From Parendozoicomonas callyspongiae (lineage in GTDB: Bacteria > Pseudomonadota > Gammaproteobacteria > Pseudomonadales > Endozoicomonadaceae): a stretch of 60,222 bases of DNA. Shown here piece by piece: positions 28,172 to 37,188 of this stretch. The stretch covers positions 1 through 60,222 of the forward strand of contig NZ_JAMFLX010000027.1 of assembly GCF_023502345.1 (NCBI RefSeq), in the 5' to 3' direction. Each line of letters starts with the position of its first letter. Position 1 is the stretch's first letter. The position numbers and the translations under genes were made by a program. The notes below the pieces were generated by a model. That model worked only from the letters and a program-made list of their open reading frames with translations. It did not search any database and was not told where the DNA came from.

Positions 28172-29332
28172 CTATAAAATTATGCAGGAACAGTTTTGTC
28201 TTTTCCAAGCATCAGATTGATATCGAGCATAACTGTCATCAGAGAGAGCGTATCCGACAACCTCTTCCAGCTCTTCTTTAGAATAAATATATTTTTCATC
28301 TGCTCTGTCAAAAAATGGATCAATTCCTCCCAGCAATGATGAAAGCAATAAAAAACTGCTCGTCACAGGAAATGACACCCCCTGCATTTTAAATATCTCT
28401 TCCTTTTCACTCTCTGGGTCATCAACCACATGAACATTTTTTTCTTTATCCAGCATATTCATCCAGCTGATGTTATTCTCCTCGTTCGTGCAGGGTAGAA
28501 AGCACAGAGGATAACGTTCGGCATCACGCGAGCTTACTATATGCTGAAGAGCATCTGGCTCACAATCAGTTGGTTGTCCATCTGATGCGATATATAGAAA
28601 CGTTCTGTCATCACAGGAATATCCAGTTTCAAAAACGGCATCAAAAGCCGCTTTCAGCGGTGTTCCTCCAGAGAAAAAATCTACCGGTTGGTAATTTGCT
28701 GAGACGCTATCAAGGTGGGTACGCAATTCCCTATAAATTTCTTGTGCCGGCCTTCTGTCAAAATTAACAACCAATGGAAATCTAAGGCGTTCAAAATCTC
28801 TGACAATCACCTTTTTGATTGGAAAATATGAGATAAACCTGAAAATAATATCCAGCCTTGTCTTTAATTCATCCATCCTCGACATCGAATATTTGCCATC
28901 TGGCGACCTCATACCATCCATAGTATTCATGCTTAAGCTGGTATCTATCACAAAATCGAGTGTAGCTCCCTTCAAAGCTTCCATCCGATAGGCCATCCAT
29001 TCTCCTCCTCCCTGACTTTTAAGCAAATCACAGACTGCCAGAAAATTTCCATCGTCGTTGCCTAATAGTTTACGTAAGCGTTTGACTGGCTCCGACTCCA
29101 GATACATAACTCCAGGCGGCCATTCCTGTTCTCTACGGACTTGATCCTCAATCTTTTCCAACCCCAACCGGTTATCAGCTCCTCCTGATTGTGGTAAAGA
29201 ACGGGGCCTCAGCATTCCTTTAGTATTATCTCCGAGCATGGCAAAAACTGGGGGCAAAACGAGTACCAATGCAATGATCATCCCCATTGCCAACGCATTA
29301 AAGCCTCTCCATAACTTACACGTAACATACAT
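28172..29332 (-). CDS. VWA-domain secreted protein with C-terminal CaaX-like box
   Basis: The ATG at 29332 has AAGAG 8 nt upstream; the frame opens two codons earlier at a GTG. Residues about 5-32 form a signal or membrane anchor (GMIIALVLVLPPVFA). A von Willebrand A domain runs from about 125 to 300 with a complete MIDAS: DTSLS, a later Thr in SGGTPL and an Asp in IASDGQPTD. The last residues are NCSCIIL followed by the stop, which fits a eukaryotic CaaX prenylation box (Cys-Ile-Ile-Leu, a geranylgeranylation type) with a second Cys just before. Bacteria do not prenylate such boxes, so this suggests action inside a eukaryotic host. It could be chance. It is paired with the 1169-aa secreted protein. 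Confidence 0.82.
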   Translation of the reverse strand: MYVTCKLWRGFNALAMGMIIALVLVLPPVFAMLGDNTKGMLRPRSLPQSGGADNRLGLEKIEDQVRREQEWPPGVMYLESEPVKRLRKLLGNDDGNFLAVCDLLKSQGGGEWMAYRMEALKGATLDFVIDTSLSMNTMDGMRSPDGKYSMSRMDELKTRLDIIFRFISYFPIKKVIVRDFERLRFPLVVNFDRRPAQEIYRELRTHLDSVSANYQPVDFFSGGTPLKAAFDAVFETGYSCDDRTFLYIASDGQPTDCEPDALQHIVSSRDAERYPLCFLPCTNEENNISWMNMLDKEKNVHVVDDPESEKEEIFKMQGVSFPVTSSFLLLSSLLGGIDPFFDRADEKYIYSKEELEEVVGYALSDDSYARYQSDAWKRQNCSCIIL

Positions 29333-29505
29333 AATCACGACTCTTACAGTTATCTAAAGATCTTTGATTACGAACCCGTTCTTTCCCGGTACTTAAAGCC
29401 ATTCATATAACCAGATATTCCAGAGTAGATATGCCTCTTTCCTCTGTAAACCTGACATCAGGCCTCTTATACTCAGAAACCTTGAACGAAGGAAGGTAGA
29501 CTATT

Positions 29506-29850
29506 TTGATTACTATTTTTGGTATACAAAACTGCGACACTATGAAAAAAGCGCGCAGGTGGCTGGATAATAACAATCTTGAATACGCTTTTCATGACTA
29601 CAGGAAAGACGGTGTAGACAGAGGCTGGCTGAAGGCCCGTATTGATGAGCTGGGTTGGGAGTGGCTTGTCAACCGCCGGGGAACCACATGGCGAAAACTC
29701 TCAGAAGACGTGCGCAACACCATGGACGCAGCATCCGCAATAGAGATCCTGCTTGAGCAACCTGGCATGATCAAGCGTCCTCTGCTTGATACAGGTGATC
29801 ACTACCTGCTGGGCTTCTCTGAAACAGTCTGGGAAAAAGAACTAAAATGA
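29506..29850 (+). CDS. ArsC/Spx-family thioredoxin-fold protein YffB
   Basis: The 114-aa protein matches the YffB group of ArsC-like reductases: FGIQNCDTMKKARRWL with a single redox Cys at 10, HDYRKDGVDRGWL, NRRGTTWRKL and the terminal IKRPLLDTGDHYLLGF. YffB proteins may be glutathione-dependent thiol reductases; the true role is uncertain. The start is a TTG at 29506 with GGAAGG 9 nt upstream. dapD follows about 115 bp later, an arrangement also seen in related gammaproteobacteria. Confidence 0.88.
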   Translation: MITIFGIQNCDTMKKARRWLDNNNLEYAFHDYRKDGVDRGWLKARIDELGWEWLVNRRGTTWRKLSEDVRNTMDAASAIEILLEQPGMIKRPLLDTGDHYLLGFSETVWEKELK

Positions 29851-29964
29851 TGATTCCCTGCTTCAGGCGACGACACAGCAAACCATGCCTGCATTCGTCT
29901 CAGTAATCTCTATATAATGACGATCAGGTATAGAAATTAAAAAACAAGGATATTGTCTTCTCTT

Positions 29965-31002
29965 ATGAGCAAAGAATTCTTCAGCATGGCAGCCGGTATC
30001 GGCACCAAAAATGGTAATGGTGAATGGCTGGAAGTCTTTTACCCTTCCCCCCTGTTCCAACCATCTGCCGATCTGGTGGAATCCGTTGCGTCAATCGTAG
30101 GCTATAAAGGCGGTAACACAGTTATCACCCTCGATGGTGCCACCTGCCACGCGCTGGAAGAGTTGTGCATGCAGCATACCATGCTGGATCACGCCCTTAT
30201 TTTCAGCGCCTTTGAAACCAGTGGTCGCCCCTGTGTTCTGAGCATTCTGGAAACTGATGAAGCCCCCCAGAGCACACCGGAGGCTTACCTCAAGCTGCAC
30301 CTGATCTCCCACCGTCATGTAAGACCCCATGGCACCAACCTGGATGGTATCTTCCCACTGCTGCCTAACGTAGCCTGGACCAATGAAGGTGCCATTGACC
30401 TGAATGAACTGCCTGCACGCCAGCTTGCAGCCCGCGCCCGCGGCCAGCTGCTGGATGTTCAGTCTGTCGATAAATTCCCGCGTATGACCAACTATGTTGT
30501 GCCTAAAGGCGTTCGTATTGCCCATACCGCCCGGGTTCGTCTGGGTGCCTATATTGGTGAGGGCACAACCGTTATGCATGAAGGTTTTGTTAACTTCAAT
30601 GCCGGCACCGAAGGTAAGAGCATGATCGAAGGCCGTGTTTCTGCTGGTATCTGGGTTGGTGAAGGCTCTGACCTCGGCGGTGGCTGCAGCACAATGGGTA
30701 CACTGTCCGGCGGCAATGATATTGTGGTATCCATCGGCAGAAACTGTCTGATTGGCGCAGAGGCGGGTATCAATATTCCTCTGGGTGATTGCTGCACAGT
30801 TGCAGCCGGCCTCTATTTGACGGCAGGCGCAAAGGTGACGGTTCTGGATAAAGACAAGAATCCGGTTGAAGTGGTGAAAGCTATTGAGCTGGCAGGTAAA
30901 TCCGATCTGCTGTTCTGGCGTAACTCCCAGACTGGAGCTATTGAGTGTCTCGCTAACAAGAGTGCTGTTAAGCTGAATGAAGAGCTGCACGCCCACAATT
31001 AA
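29965..31002 (+). CDS. dapD: 2,3,4,5-tetrahydropyridine-2,6-dicarboxylate N-succinyltransferase
   Basis: DapD succinylates tetrahydrodipicolinate in lysine/DAP synthesis. The protein (345 aa) is the long Pseudomonas-type DapD: MSKEFFSMAAGIGTKNG, then PEAYLKLHLISHR, GIFPLLPNVAWTN, and a left-handed beta-helix with hexapeptide repeats (RLGAYIGEGTTVMHEGFVNF, then SAGIWVGEGSDLGGGCST), ending ELHAHN. The start at ATG 29965 follows this family; the frame opens four codons earlier at a TTG. It works in the same pathway as dapA. Confidence 0.95.
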   Translation: MSKEFFSMAAGIGTKNGNGEWLEVFYPSPLFQPSADLVESVASIVGYKGGNTVITLDGATCHALEELCMQHTMLDHALIFSAFETSGRPCVLSILETDEAPQSTPEAYLKLHLISHRHVRPHGTNLDGIFPLLPNVAWTNEGAIDLNELPARQLAARARGQLLDVQSVDKFPRMTNYVVPKGVRIAHTARVRLGAYIGEGTTVMHEGFVNFNAGTEGKSMIEGRVSAGIWVGEGSDLGGGCSTMGTLSGGNDIVVSIGRNCLIGAEAGINIPLGDCCTVAAGLYLTAGAKVTVLDKDKNPVEVVKAIELAGKSDLLFWRNSQTGAIECLANKSAVKLNEELHAHN

Positions 31003-31044
31003 TAACTGCAGTTAACTTATTTCTACTATTTCGTTTTCTGTTGT

Positions 31045-31071
31045 TATCCAGGCCCTGTTCGGGTCTGGATA
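31045..31071 (+). terminator. Terminator of dapD
   Basis: TATCCAGGCCC (31045-31055) pairs with GGGTCTGGATA (31061-31071) with one G-U pair and a 5-nt loop. It starts about 40 bp after the dapD stop and is followed by a T-rich stretch. Confidence 0.7.
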
Positions 31072-31227
31072 ATTCCTTTCCATAAACTACCTTTCACCCA
31101 TCCCATAAGAAGTACACAAGTACAACTTACGTTATTCTTTTGAAAAATAACCGTCGGACGTGGAACTTAACAAAAAGAAACGAGTCCCTGTTTGCAGATT
31201 TTCGACAAAGATAAGAGTGCTTTCCCT

Positions 31228-33150
31228 ATGGGTTCACCAATTCCTTTCTGCAGACTGTTTCGCCTGTTGATACCTGCCACTCTCATTCTTTTCACAGCCA
31301 TTACTTCAGCTGCAGAAGAGCCTGCTGATCAAGAGATTTCGCAACCACAGCCATCCACTATTCAGAACTCCAGTGATGTAACTCCCTCCCGGAAGCCCAT
31401 TATTCGTTACGGAAAACTGGGAAGCACACTTAACTTAGACAGACATACTATTTATCTGGAAGGGATAACAGCTGATGATACAGAACAGGCCATTAACAGT
31501 GTTCTTTGGGGAGGCATTGCATCTTCTGCACTGATAAACCTGGGATATATAGGTCTGCATTTATTTTCACAACCCTATATATTTTCCCCAACGCTGGCTC
31601 CACTTGTTGCATTCGCCGGTGCTGCCGGACAGTCTCTCTGGTATTACTATCGGCTGCTGAACTTTAAACAGGCTGCGACAGCAGGCTTTTCCTACTTCAT
31701 ACCTCTTTTGGTATCCCAGTCACCTCACGTACGCCTGTACAGTATGTTTCCAGGAGTCAGAGCAGAGGATATCCCATACCTTCCCAGAGCCTGGTCATAC
31801 CTGTTCTCATTAGGTCTTTTGCCTTTCGAAATCCTGCTTAACGCCATGGAAAGCTATGTAGAGGATAAAATTGCAGGGGATGTTCAGTTACAGCTTAAGG
31901 GAGAAGTATCGCAATATTTTATTATCCGGGCCCGCTTTCTCACCAATGGTGCCGGGTTTTATATTCTGGAACGCATGCCACAGACTCAGCCTGAAGAATA
32001 CAGTACGGGATACCAGAAACTGGCCAGAGTTCTTGAGGAACAGAACTTAACCGTTATTACACTATTACCATACACCCATAAGGGGGCCAACAAACTCAAA
32101 GTGTTATGCTTTGATAAACAGACAGGCACTGTTGCCAAGATCAATTTGAGAGGAGATCTGGGGCAGGAGAACGCTCCCTGGCTGCTGACTTCAATAGCGC
32201 GCTCGTCACAATCAGATAATCTCGATCATTCCAGTGGTGTTCACAGTCTTCTGGCAAGAGATGTCATAGAAAATGTCGCTGATGCCATCAAGGCATTTAC
32301 TGACAGGGACAAGGGTGATGAAGGCTATAACAGTGAGAACTTTGATGAGCGGGAACCGAAGCTGTATGAGTATAGTATCACCGGGACGGATATTGGTTTT
32401 CTCCCCCAAATCAGCAAAGCCCCATTGCGCCGACTGTATGGATCTAATTCCATAAATGAGATAAATGGGCAAATCACCTGGGATACCAGTGGTATGACAA
32501 CACAAATGATATTTGACGATGGCATACCCAGTGAAGATGTCGTTCAGTGGCGTATCCCCGACTGGCTTGGTAATAGCATTCTGTCTGAGTTTATATACTG
32601 GAGCCAGGAGGCTGGCTATTACGCCACCAGCAGGATTTTCCGAACCGCTTCCAATATAACGGGCCTTACCGATTTTATGCACAACAACCGGAGGGAGTCA
32701 GCCCAGGCTCTGTACCAGACAGCTCATGACAGTCTTGGCATAAATGAACAGATCTTTACCCTTGGCATGCGGGCTTATACAGCTCCGTTCACCTCAATTC
32801 ACGAAGATTATATCAACCAGAGCCCAATGTACCGGGAAGTCGATACAACTCCTCCCATGCCATATCCGACAGGAGTCGTTAATGAAGGCGCACACTGTTT
32901 CAGGTGCACTGATGAAATAGTCAATCCGGATCACCTCCGGCTGACATCCTGTTGTGGACGAAGAATCTGCCAGCCCTGCCTGTCAAACTGGGTATTCAAT
33001 GATAACAGAAACAGGTTTGTGAACAGAGATCACTTACTATGGGAATTCTCTGTGACACGAAGCCAAACTATTCAATGGAACTGTTCTCACTGCTGGCAAC
33101 CAGTGCAGGGGCGGGTAACTCGCTGGCGCACCGTTCCCAGCTCCAACTGA
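31228..33150 (+). CDS. Membrane protein with C-terminal RING-like zinc finger
   Basis: The 640-aa protein starts at ATG 31228, where a signal sequence begins (FRLLIPATLILFTAITSA); the open frame starts 12 codons earlier at a TTG. Further hydrophobic segments lie near residues 90-220. The C-terminus has a RING-like metal site: Cys557 and Cys560, then SCCGRRICQPC (Cys575/576, 581, 584), then Cys619 and Cys622 (CSHC). The usual RING His is replaced, so a C4-type or variant RING is implied. In eukaryotes such domains recruit ubiquitin E2 enzymes. Together with the TRAF-like protein near 49 kb, it suggests host ubiquitin-directed proteins. The function is inferred, not shown. Confidence 0.8.
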   Translation: MGSPIPFCRLFRLLIPATLILFTAITSAAEEPADQEISQPQPSTIQNSSDVTPSRKPIIRYGKLGSTLNLDRHTIYLEGITADDTEQAINSVLWGGIASSALINLGYIGLHLFSQPYIFSPTLAPLVAFAGAAGQSLWYYYRLLNFKQAATAGFSYFIPLLVSQSPHVRLYSMFPGVRAEDIPYLPRAWSYLFSLGLLPFEILLNAMESYVEDKIAGDVQLQLKGEVSQYFIIRARFLTNGAGFYILERMPQTQPEEYSTGYQKLARVLEEQNLTVITLLPYTHKGANKLKVLCFDKQTGTVAKINLRGDLGQENAPWLLTSIARSSQSDNLDHSSGVHSLLARDVIENVADAIKAFTDRDKGDEGYNSENFDEREPKLYEYSITGTDIGFLPQISKAPLRRLYGSNSINEINGQITWDTSGMTTQMIFDDGIPSEDVVQWRIPDWLGNSILSEFIYWSQEAGYYATSRIFRTASNITGLTDFMHNNRRESAQALYQTAHDSLGINEQIFTLGMRAYTAPFTSIHEDYINQSPMYREVDTTPPMPYPTGVVNEGAHCFRCTDEIVNPDHLRLTSCCGRRICQPCLSNWVFNDNRNRFVNRDHLLWEFSVTRSQTIQWNCSHCWQPVQGRVTRWRTVPSSN

Positions 33151-33164
33151 GCGACAAGTTTCAT

Positions 33165-33198
33165 TATCAACGCTGCCCGAACCAAGGCAGCGTTGATA
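33165..33198. terminator. 13-bp hairpin between convergent genes
   Basis: TATCAACGCTGCC (33165-33177) pairs perfectly with GGCAGCGTTGATA (33186-33198). It lies between the RING-like gene and the convergent OppA-type gene. No T-tract is present. Confidence 0.6.
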
Positions 33199-33225
33199 GG
33201 ATTGATGAAAGCACTCCCCTTCGGT

Positions 33226-34845
33226 TTAGGGTGCAACCTTATACACATTACGGGAGTAGATGCGCCCTTCTGGTATACCGTAACTCACACCTCTCAAGTC
33301 TGGCTTGATCAGGTAGCTGTTACTGTTCCAGAAAACTGGGGCAATCGGCATATCATCCATCAGCTGCAGCTCTGCATTGGCGTAGATTTTGTTGCGACCC
33401 TGGATATCCTGAGTCAGCCGTGCCTGGCGCAGCATCTCGATATATTCCGGGTTATCGTAAAAGCTGCTGTTATTGGAGTGAGCCGGTGTATGCATATCCA
33501 GCATGGTCATGGCGTCATCATAGTCTCCACCCCAGAGGGCACGGGCTACCTGGTAACGGCCTTCCCGCTTGTTTTCCAGATAGGTTGACCACTCTATGGC
33601 CTGCAGTGTGATTTGGACAGGCAGAGCACTCTGCCACATCTCCTGGATAACAACCGCTACACGACGATTTTCTTCTGTACCGTTATACATATAAGTCAGC
33701 CCAAGAGGCTGACTGTCACTATATCCCGCTTCCTGCATCAACTGACGGGCCTGAGCCAGACGATCCTTTTGATCAAGTTTTTTGTAACCGGGTTCCGGAG
33801 CCTTGAAACCAGTCACAACGGCGGGAGTAAAAGTATACGCCGGAACCTGCCCCTGGCCCAGAAGATCGTTGGCGATACGCTCACGCTGAATGGCATATGA
33901 CAGAGCCTTGCGCACCCGTACATCATCAAACGGCTTCAGACGGGTATTAAATGTGATGTAGTAAGTCGACAGGGAAGGCGTCGTTTTCAGCTGCTCAGGC
34001 ATATCTTTTTTGATGCTTTGGACATGGCTGGGAGGAACACGTTCCAGCAGATCGATATCGCTGGCCTTGTAGCGGGCCAGAGCTGCAGTCTCAACAGGGA
34101 TAGGCAGGAAAGTCACCTGCTCCAAAACAACAGATTTGTTGTCCCAGTAGCGCGGGTTACGCACCATAACGATACGTTCATTGATAACCCGCTTATCCAG
34201 AACAAAAGGCCCATTGACCACAATATTCTCGTCCGTCACCCAGTCACGGTCATGAAGATCAATCACATGGGCTGGCACAGGGTTCATGGAACGGTGGGTC
34301 AGCATATTTAAAAGGAAAGGTGTGGGTGCCGTCAGCTCAACAACCAGCGTATCCCGGGTCGGAGCAGAAATGCCCAGTGTGTCTGCAGGCTTTTTACCAT
34401 GAATAATATCCGGGGCATTCTGCACACCCATAGCCTGCAGGTACCAGCCATAGGACGATGCAGTTTTGGGATCAGCAAGACGACGGAAACTGTAGACAAA
34501 ATCTTCTGCTGTCAGTGCAACACCATCAGACCATCTCAGCTCAGGACGCAGCTTGAAGGTCCAGGTCTTCCCGTCTGGTGAAACGCTCCAGCTTTCGGCC
34601 TGGCCGGAAATAATATTGCCCTTGATATCCTGGGTTACCAGCCCTTCAAACATATCCCGGATAACATGACTCTCGGGCATACCCGTGGCAAGGTGCGGGT
34701 CGAGCGACTCGGGGTCACCTCGCAGCATACGGGTTAAAGTCTGGTCTTCAGACAGCTTCTCCCCCTTGATAACCGGCGCCGCATAAGACACCAGGGAAAG
34801 CTGCAGCGCACACGCCAGCGCTACGATTCTGGTAATTATATTCAT
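33226..34845 (-). CDS. OppA-type peptide ABC transporter substrate-binding protein
   Basis: The 539-aa periplasmic binding protein has a signal peptide at about 1-22 (ALACALQLSLVSYA) and the SBP_bac_5 pattern: LTRMLRGDPESLDPHLATG, WTFKLRPELRWSDGVALTAEDFVYS, VVNGPFVL, YYITFNTRLKPFDDVRVRKALSYAI. It resembles OppA and MppA, which bind oligopeptides or murein tripeptide. No permease or ATPase gene is adjacent, so it may serve a transporter encoded elsewhere. Confidence 0.92.
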   Translation of the reverse strand: MNIITRIVALACALQLSLVSYAAPVIKGEKLSEDQTLTRMLRGDPESLDPHLATGMPESHVIRDMFEGLVTQDIKGNIISGQAESWSVSPDGKTWTFKLRPELRWSDGVALTAEDFVYSFRRLADPKTASSYGWYLQAMGVQNAPDIIHGKKPADTLGISAPTRDTLVVELTAPTPFLLNMLTHRSMNPVPAHVIDLHDRDWVTDENIVVNGPFVLDKRVINERIVMVRNPRYWDNKSVVLEQVTFLPIPVETAALARYKASDIDLLERVPPSHVQSIKKDMPEQLKTTPSLSTYYITFNTRLKPFDDVRVRKALSYAIQRERIANDLLGQGQVPAYTFTPAVVTGFKAPEPGYKKLDQKDRLAQARQLMQEAGYSDSQPLGLTYMYNGTEENRRVAVVIQEMWQSALPVQITLQAIEWSTYLENKREGRYQVARALWGGDYDDAMTMLDMHTPAHSNNSSFYDNPEYIEMLRQARLTQDIQGRNKIYANAELQLMDDMPIAPVFWNSNSYLIKPDLRGVSYGIPEGRIYSRNVYKVAP

Positions 34846-35024
34846 ACCGACTTCTTGTCTTGTATTGGTTAGCAGACAGGGACAATGTCACTTGGTAAGT
34901 AAAACAAGATATGTAACACCCTTCTATTGTCCAAACCCTTGGACAGGTGTTTATACCACCTCAACAGAGCATCATTGAAGGGATTGCTTGTAATTATTTT
35001 TAAAGCGCAGGTATTTGAGAGTAT

Positions 35025-37028
35025 CTATGAGCCAACAGTTTTGGAGAGCCCGCGAACTTCCTGACGAACTGTATCATCTCCTATTCGCTCGGTAATTGAT
35101 GCCACACCTTCAGTCTTATAGCCCCTGACACCAACATTGTATTCCTGAACCTCAAGATTGCCGCTGTTCAGCAGGATCTGGCGAAACAGTTCCTTGTCAC
35201 TGTCAGAGGTAATACGTCCGGGTTTGGGGACAGCTCCAGTTTCCGAATCAATGCGCGCAGCCAGAAACTTGATCTCGGCATCCAGCATTCCGGTTCTGTC
35301 TTTACCACTTTTACAGTTTGAAAGCGGGACACCGCCGATCAGAGAGGTTAACAATGATACCCGGGCAGCAAGCTTATAGGCATCATGGTGATGGTGGTGG
35401 TGTTTGCCTTTGCGATAGATATCCTGAATCTGCTGGGATAGATCAAGAACTGAGCAATAGTTTTTGGTGGCCTGTGCCAACTGGGCATCAAGACGATAAG
35501 CCTCCTGGAAAGCTCCGGCATCTGTCGCTTCTGCAACTTGCTGCCTGAGATCCCGAATTTCCTTACCTAACTCCATTAAGTGCTGATGAGCGAGTCCACC
35601 AACTTCATTGGTTGATGGCTTTCCAACCAGTTCTGCGATGGCTTTATCATTCATTTCTTTCTGCAGACCTCGGCCTCCCGTGATCAGGGACGCAGGACCT
35701 ACACCGCCCCAGTTCACCGGAATATTAAAGCGGGACTGCTGAATATTCAGTTTCACTTCACGGGGTTTGCCATCAGCTCCAAGCACATGAAGAACAACTG
35801 GCTGCTGAGAGGTAAAATATTCGAAAGCTTCGTTTTGCGCTTTCTGCATTTTCCTCTCTTTACCAGATCCTGCACCGGTTGTTACCAGGGAAACGGACGT
35901 TGTGTGTAAGGTTGGAGGCTCTGCTTTGCCATCTGCAGCAGCCAGAGCCCGCCTGAGCACATCGGGCTTTGCCCCCAGTGCGGCCAGAAGAACTTCCTCG
36001 GCTTTTTTCCTGGCGCCCTCAGCTCTGGTCCCGGCCTCATCTTTATCCTTAACACCATAGGGGTCAGCAATTCCGTGCCGAATTCCCACATACCCAGCGC
36101 CACCACCTACGGAAAATGATGATTTCCAGAGATTGGTGGCATGGTGAATATTTTTGTTATCGACACAACAGACCCCATGACCGTTATACTCGTCAACAAA
36201 AAGTCCTTTCACCTGATCTTTAAGATCTGAAGGTATCTGCATCTGTGCAGCTGGCTTCTGCGTGGAGCTCATGGCTTTGCCTTCATGGTTGAAAGCACTG
36301 CGCACCGTTCCCCACTCTCTGGAGTTGAGCTGCTGAACGTAAGCCTCCTTGAACTTCAAGGCGACAGTTTCAGGGTCAACACCTGCCGCAACCAGCCTTT
36401 CCTGAAGATGTTCCGGAAAGCCTTCCTTGGCATACTTCATTTCCTGTTTGGTGACTGGCTCCTGACCTTTTACAAAAGCCGTCTCCTGAAGCATTTTCAA
36501 ACCATGCTCCATTTCTCCTTTCATCAGGACAAGATCTTCAAGCTTCTGGCCAGAGTGCCTTGTTCCGCTTAAGGTTTTATCCAGCACCTCAATGGCTGAG
36601 TTGTAGTGCAAAGTCTGCAGTTTCAAAAGTTCATGATGATCATGAGTACTTTGTGCTTTGGGTGTTGGCAGGTTATCGGGAATTTTGACGCGGCTGACAT
36701 TTTCTGCAGTTTCTTTTTCAGGAGCCTTGCTTTCCATGCCCGGCAGTTTCACGGCATCCTTTGGCAGCGATGCATGCTTTGGTGGGGCAGGTTTTATAAA
36801 AGAGGTCGGCCCGCTGATAGAAGCCTTACGCTCAAGGAGTGCGGTTTGCTTTGGAGTCACCTGACTATCTGGCTTTGGTGTGCGCCGGAAGGGTTTGGTG
36901 AGGATACTGATAATCCGCCCTATCCCAAAGCGACGGCTCGACTTGGCTGCAGGCTGAGCCGTGTGGCTGGTTGGCAGACTCGTTTCCACACCACCAGGAC
37001 GACCTGAACCACCTACATTACCTGCCAT
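35025..37028 (-). CDS. SopB/IpgD-type phosphoinositide phosphatase, candidate type III effector
   Basis: The 667-aa protein aligns by eye with the C-terminal half of Salmonella SopB and Shigella IpgD. The phosphatase motif Cys-x5-Arg is CKSGKDR at 572-578, followed by TGMLDAEIKFLAARI. Downstream agreement continues in DKELFRQILLNSGNLEVQEYN and GDDTVRQEVRGLSK. These enzymes dephosphorylate host phosphoinositides after type III secretion. The N-terminus is Pro/Ser/Lys-rich with no Sec signal, which fits type III delivery. A natural run of six histidines sits at 543-548, where SopB has a shorter His pair. No secretion apparatus or chaperone gene is adjacent. Confidence 0.9.
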   Translation of the reverse strand: MAGNVGGSGRPGGVETSLPTSHTAQPAAKSSRRFGIGRIISILTKPFRRTPKPDSQVTPKQTALLERKASISGPTSFIKPAPPKHASLPKDAVKLPGMESKAPEKETAENVSRVKIPDNLPTPKAQSTHDHHELLKLQTLHYNSAIEVLDKTLSGTRHSGQKLEDLVLMKGEMEHGLKMLQETAFVKGQEPVTKQEMKYAKEGFPEHLQERLVAAGVDPETVALKFKEAYVQQLNSREWGTVRSAFNHEGKAMSSTQKPAAQMQIPSDLKDQVKGLFVDEYNGHGVCCVDNKNIHHATNLWKSSFSVGGGAGYVGIRHGIADPYGVKDKDEAGTRAEGARKKAEEVLLAALGAKPDVLRRALAAADGKAEPPTLHTTSVSLVTTGAGSGKERKMQKAQNEAFEYFTSQQPVVLHVLGADGKPREVKLNIQQSRFNIPVNWGGVGPASLITGGRGLQKEMNDKAIAELVGKPSTNEVGGLAHQHLMELGKEIRDLRQQVAEATDAGAFQEAYRLDAQLAQATKNYCSVLDLSQQIQDIYRKGKHHHHHHDAYKLAARVSLLTSLIGGVPLSNCKSGKDRTGMLDAEIKFLAARIDSETGAVPKPGRITSDSDKELFRQILLNSGNLEVQEYNVGVRGYKTEGVASITERIGDDTVRQEVRGLSKTVGS

Positions 37029-37188
37029 GATTTTCTCCCTGAATCGTTTCCCTTCCTGGAGGCAGCCTGAACACCAGATGGTTATTTAACTTACAAAGTA
37101 TAGGCTGTTCGGAGTCACTGATTTATTAGCAATGTTCATGTCCGATTTTTGCCAGTAACAACCTGCCAACTCAGGTATATTGACAGCC

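Noticed and set aside
30091-30996. 301-codon minus-strand ORF
   Set aside because: Antisense shadow of dapD.
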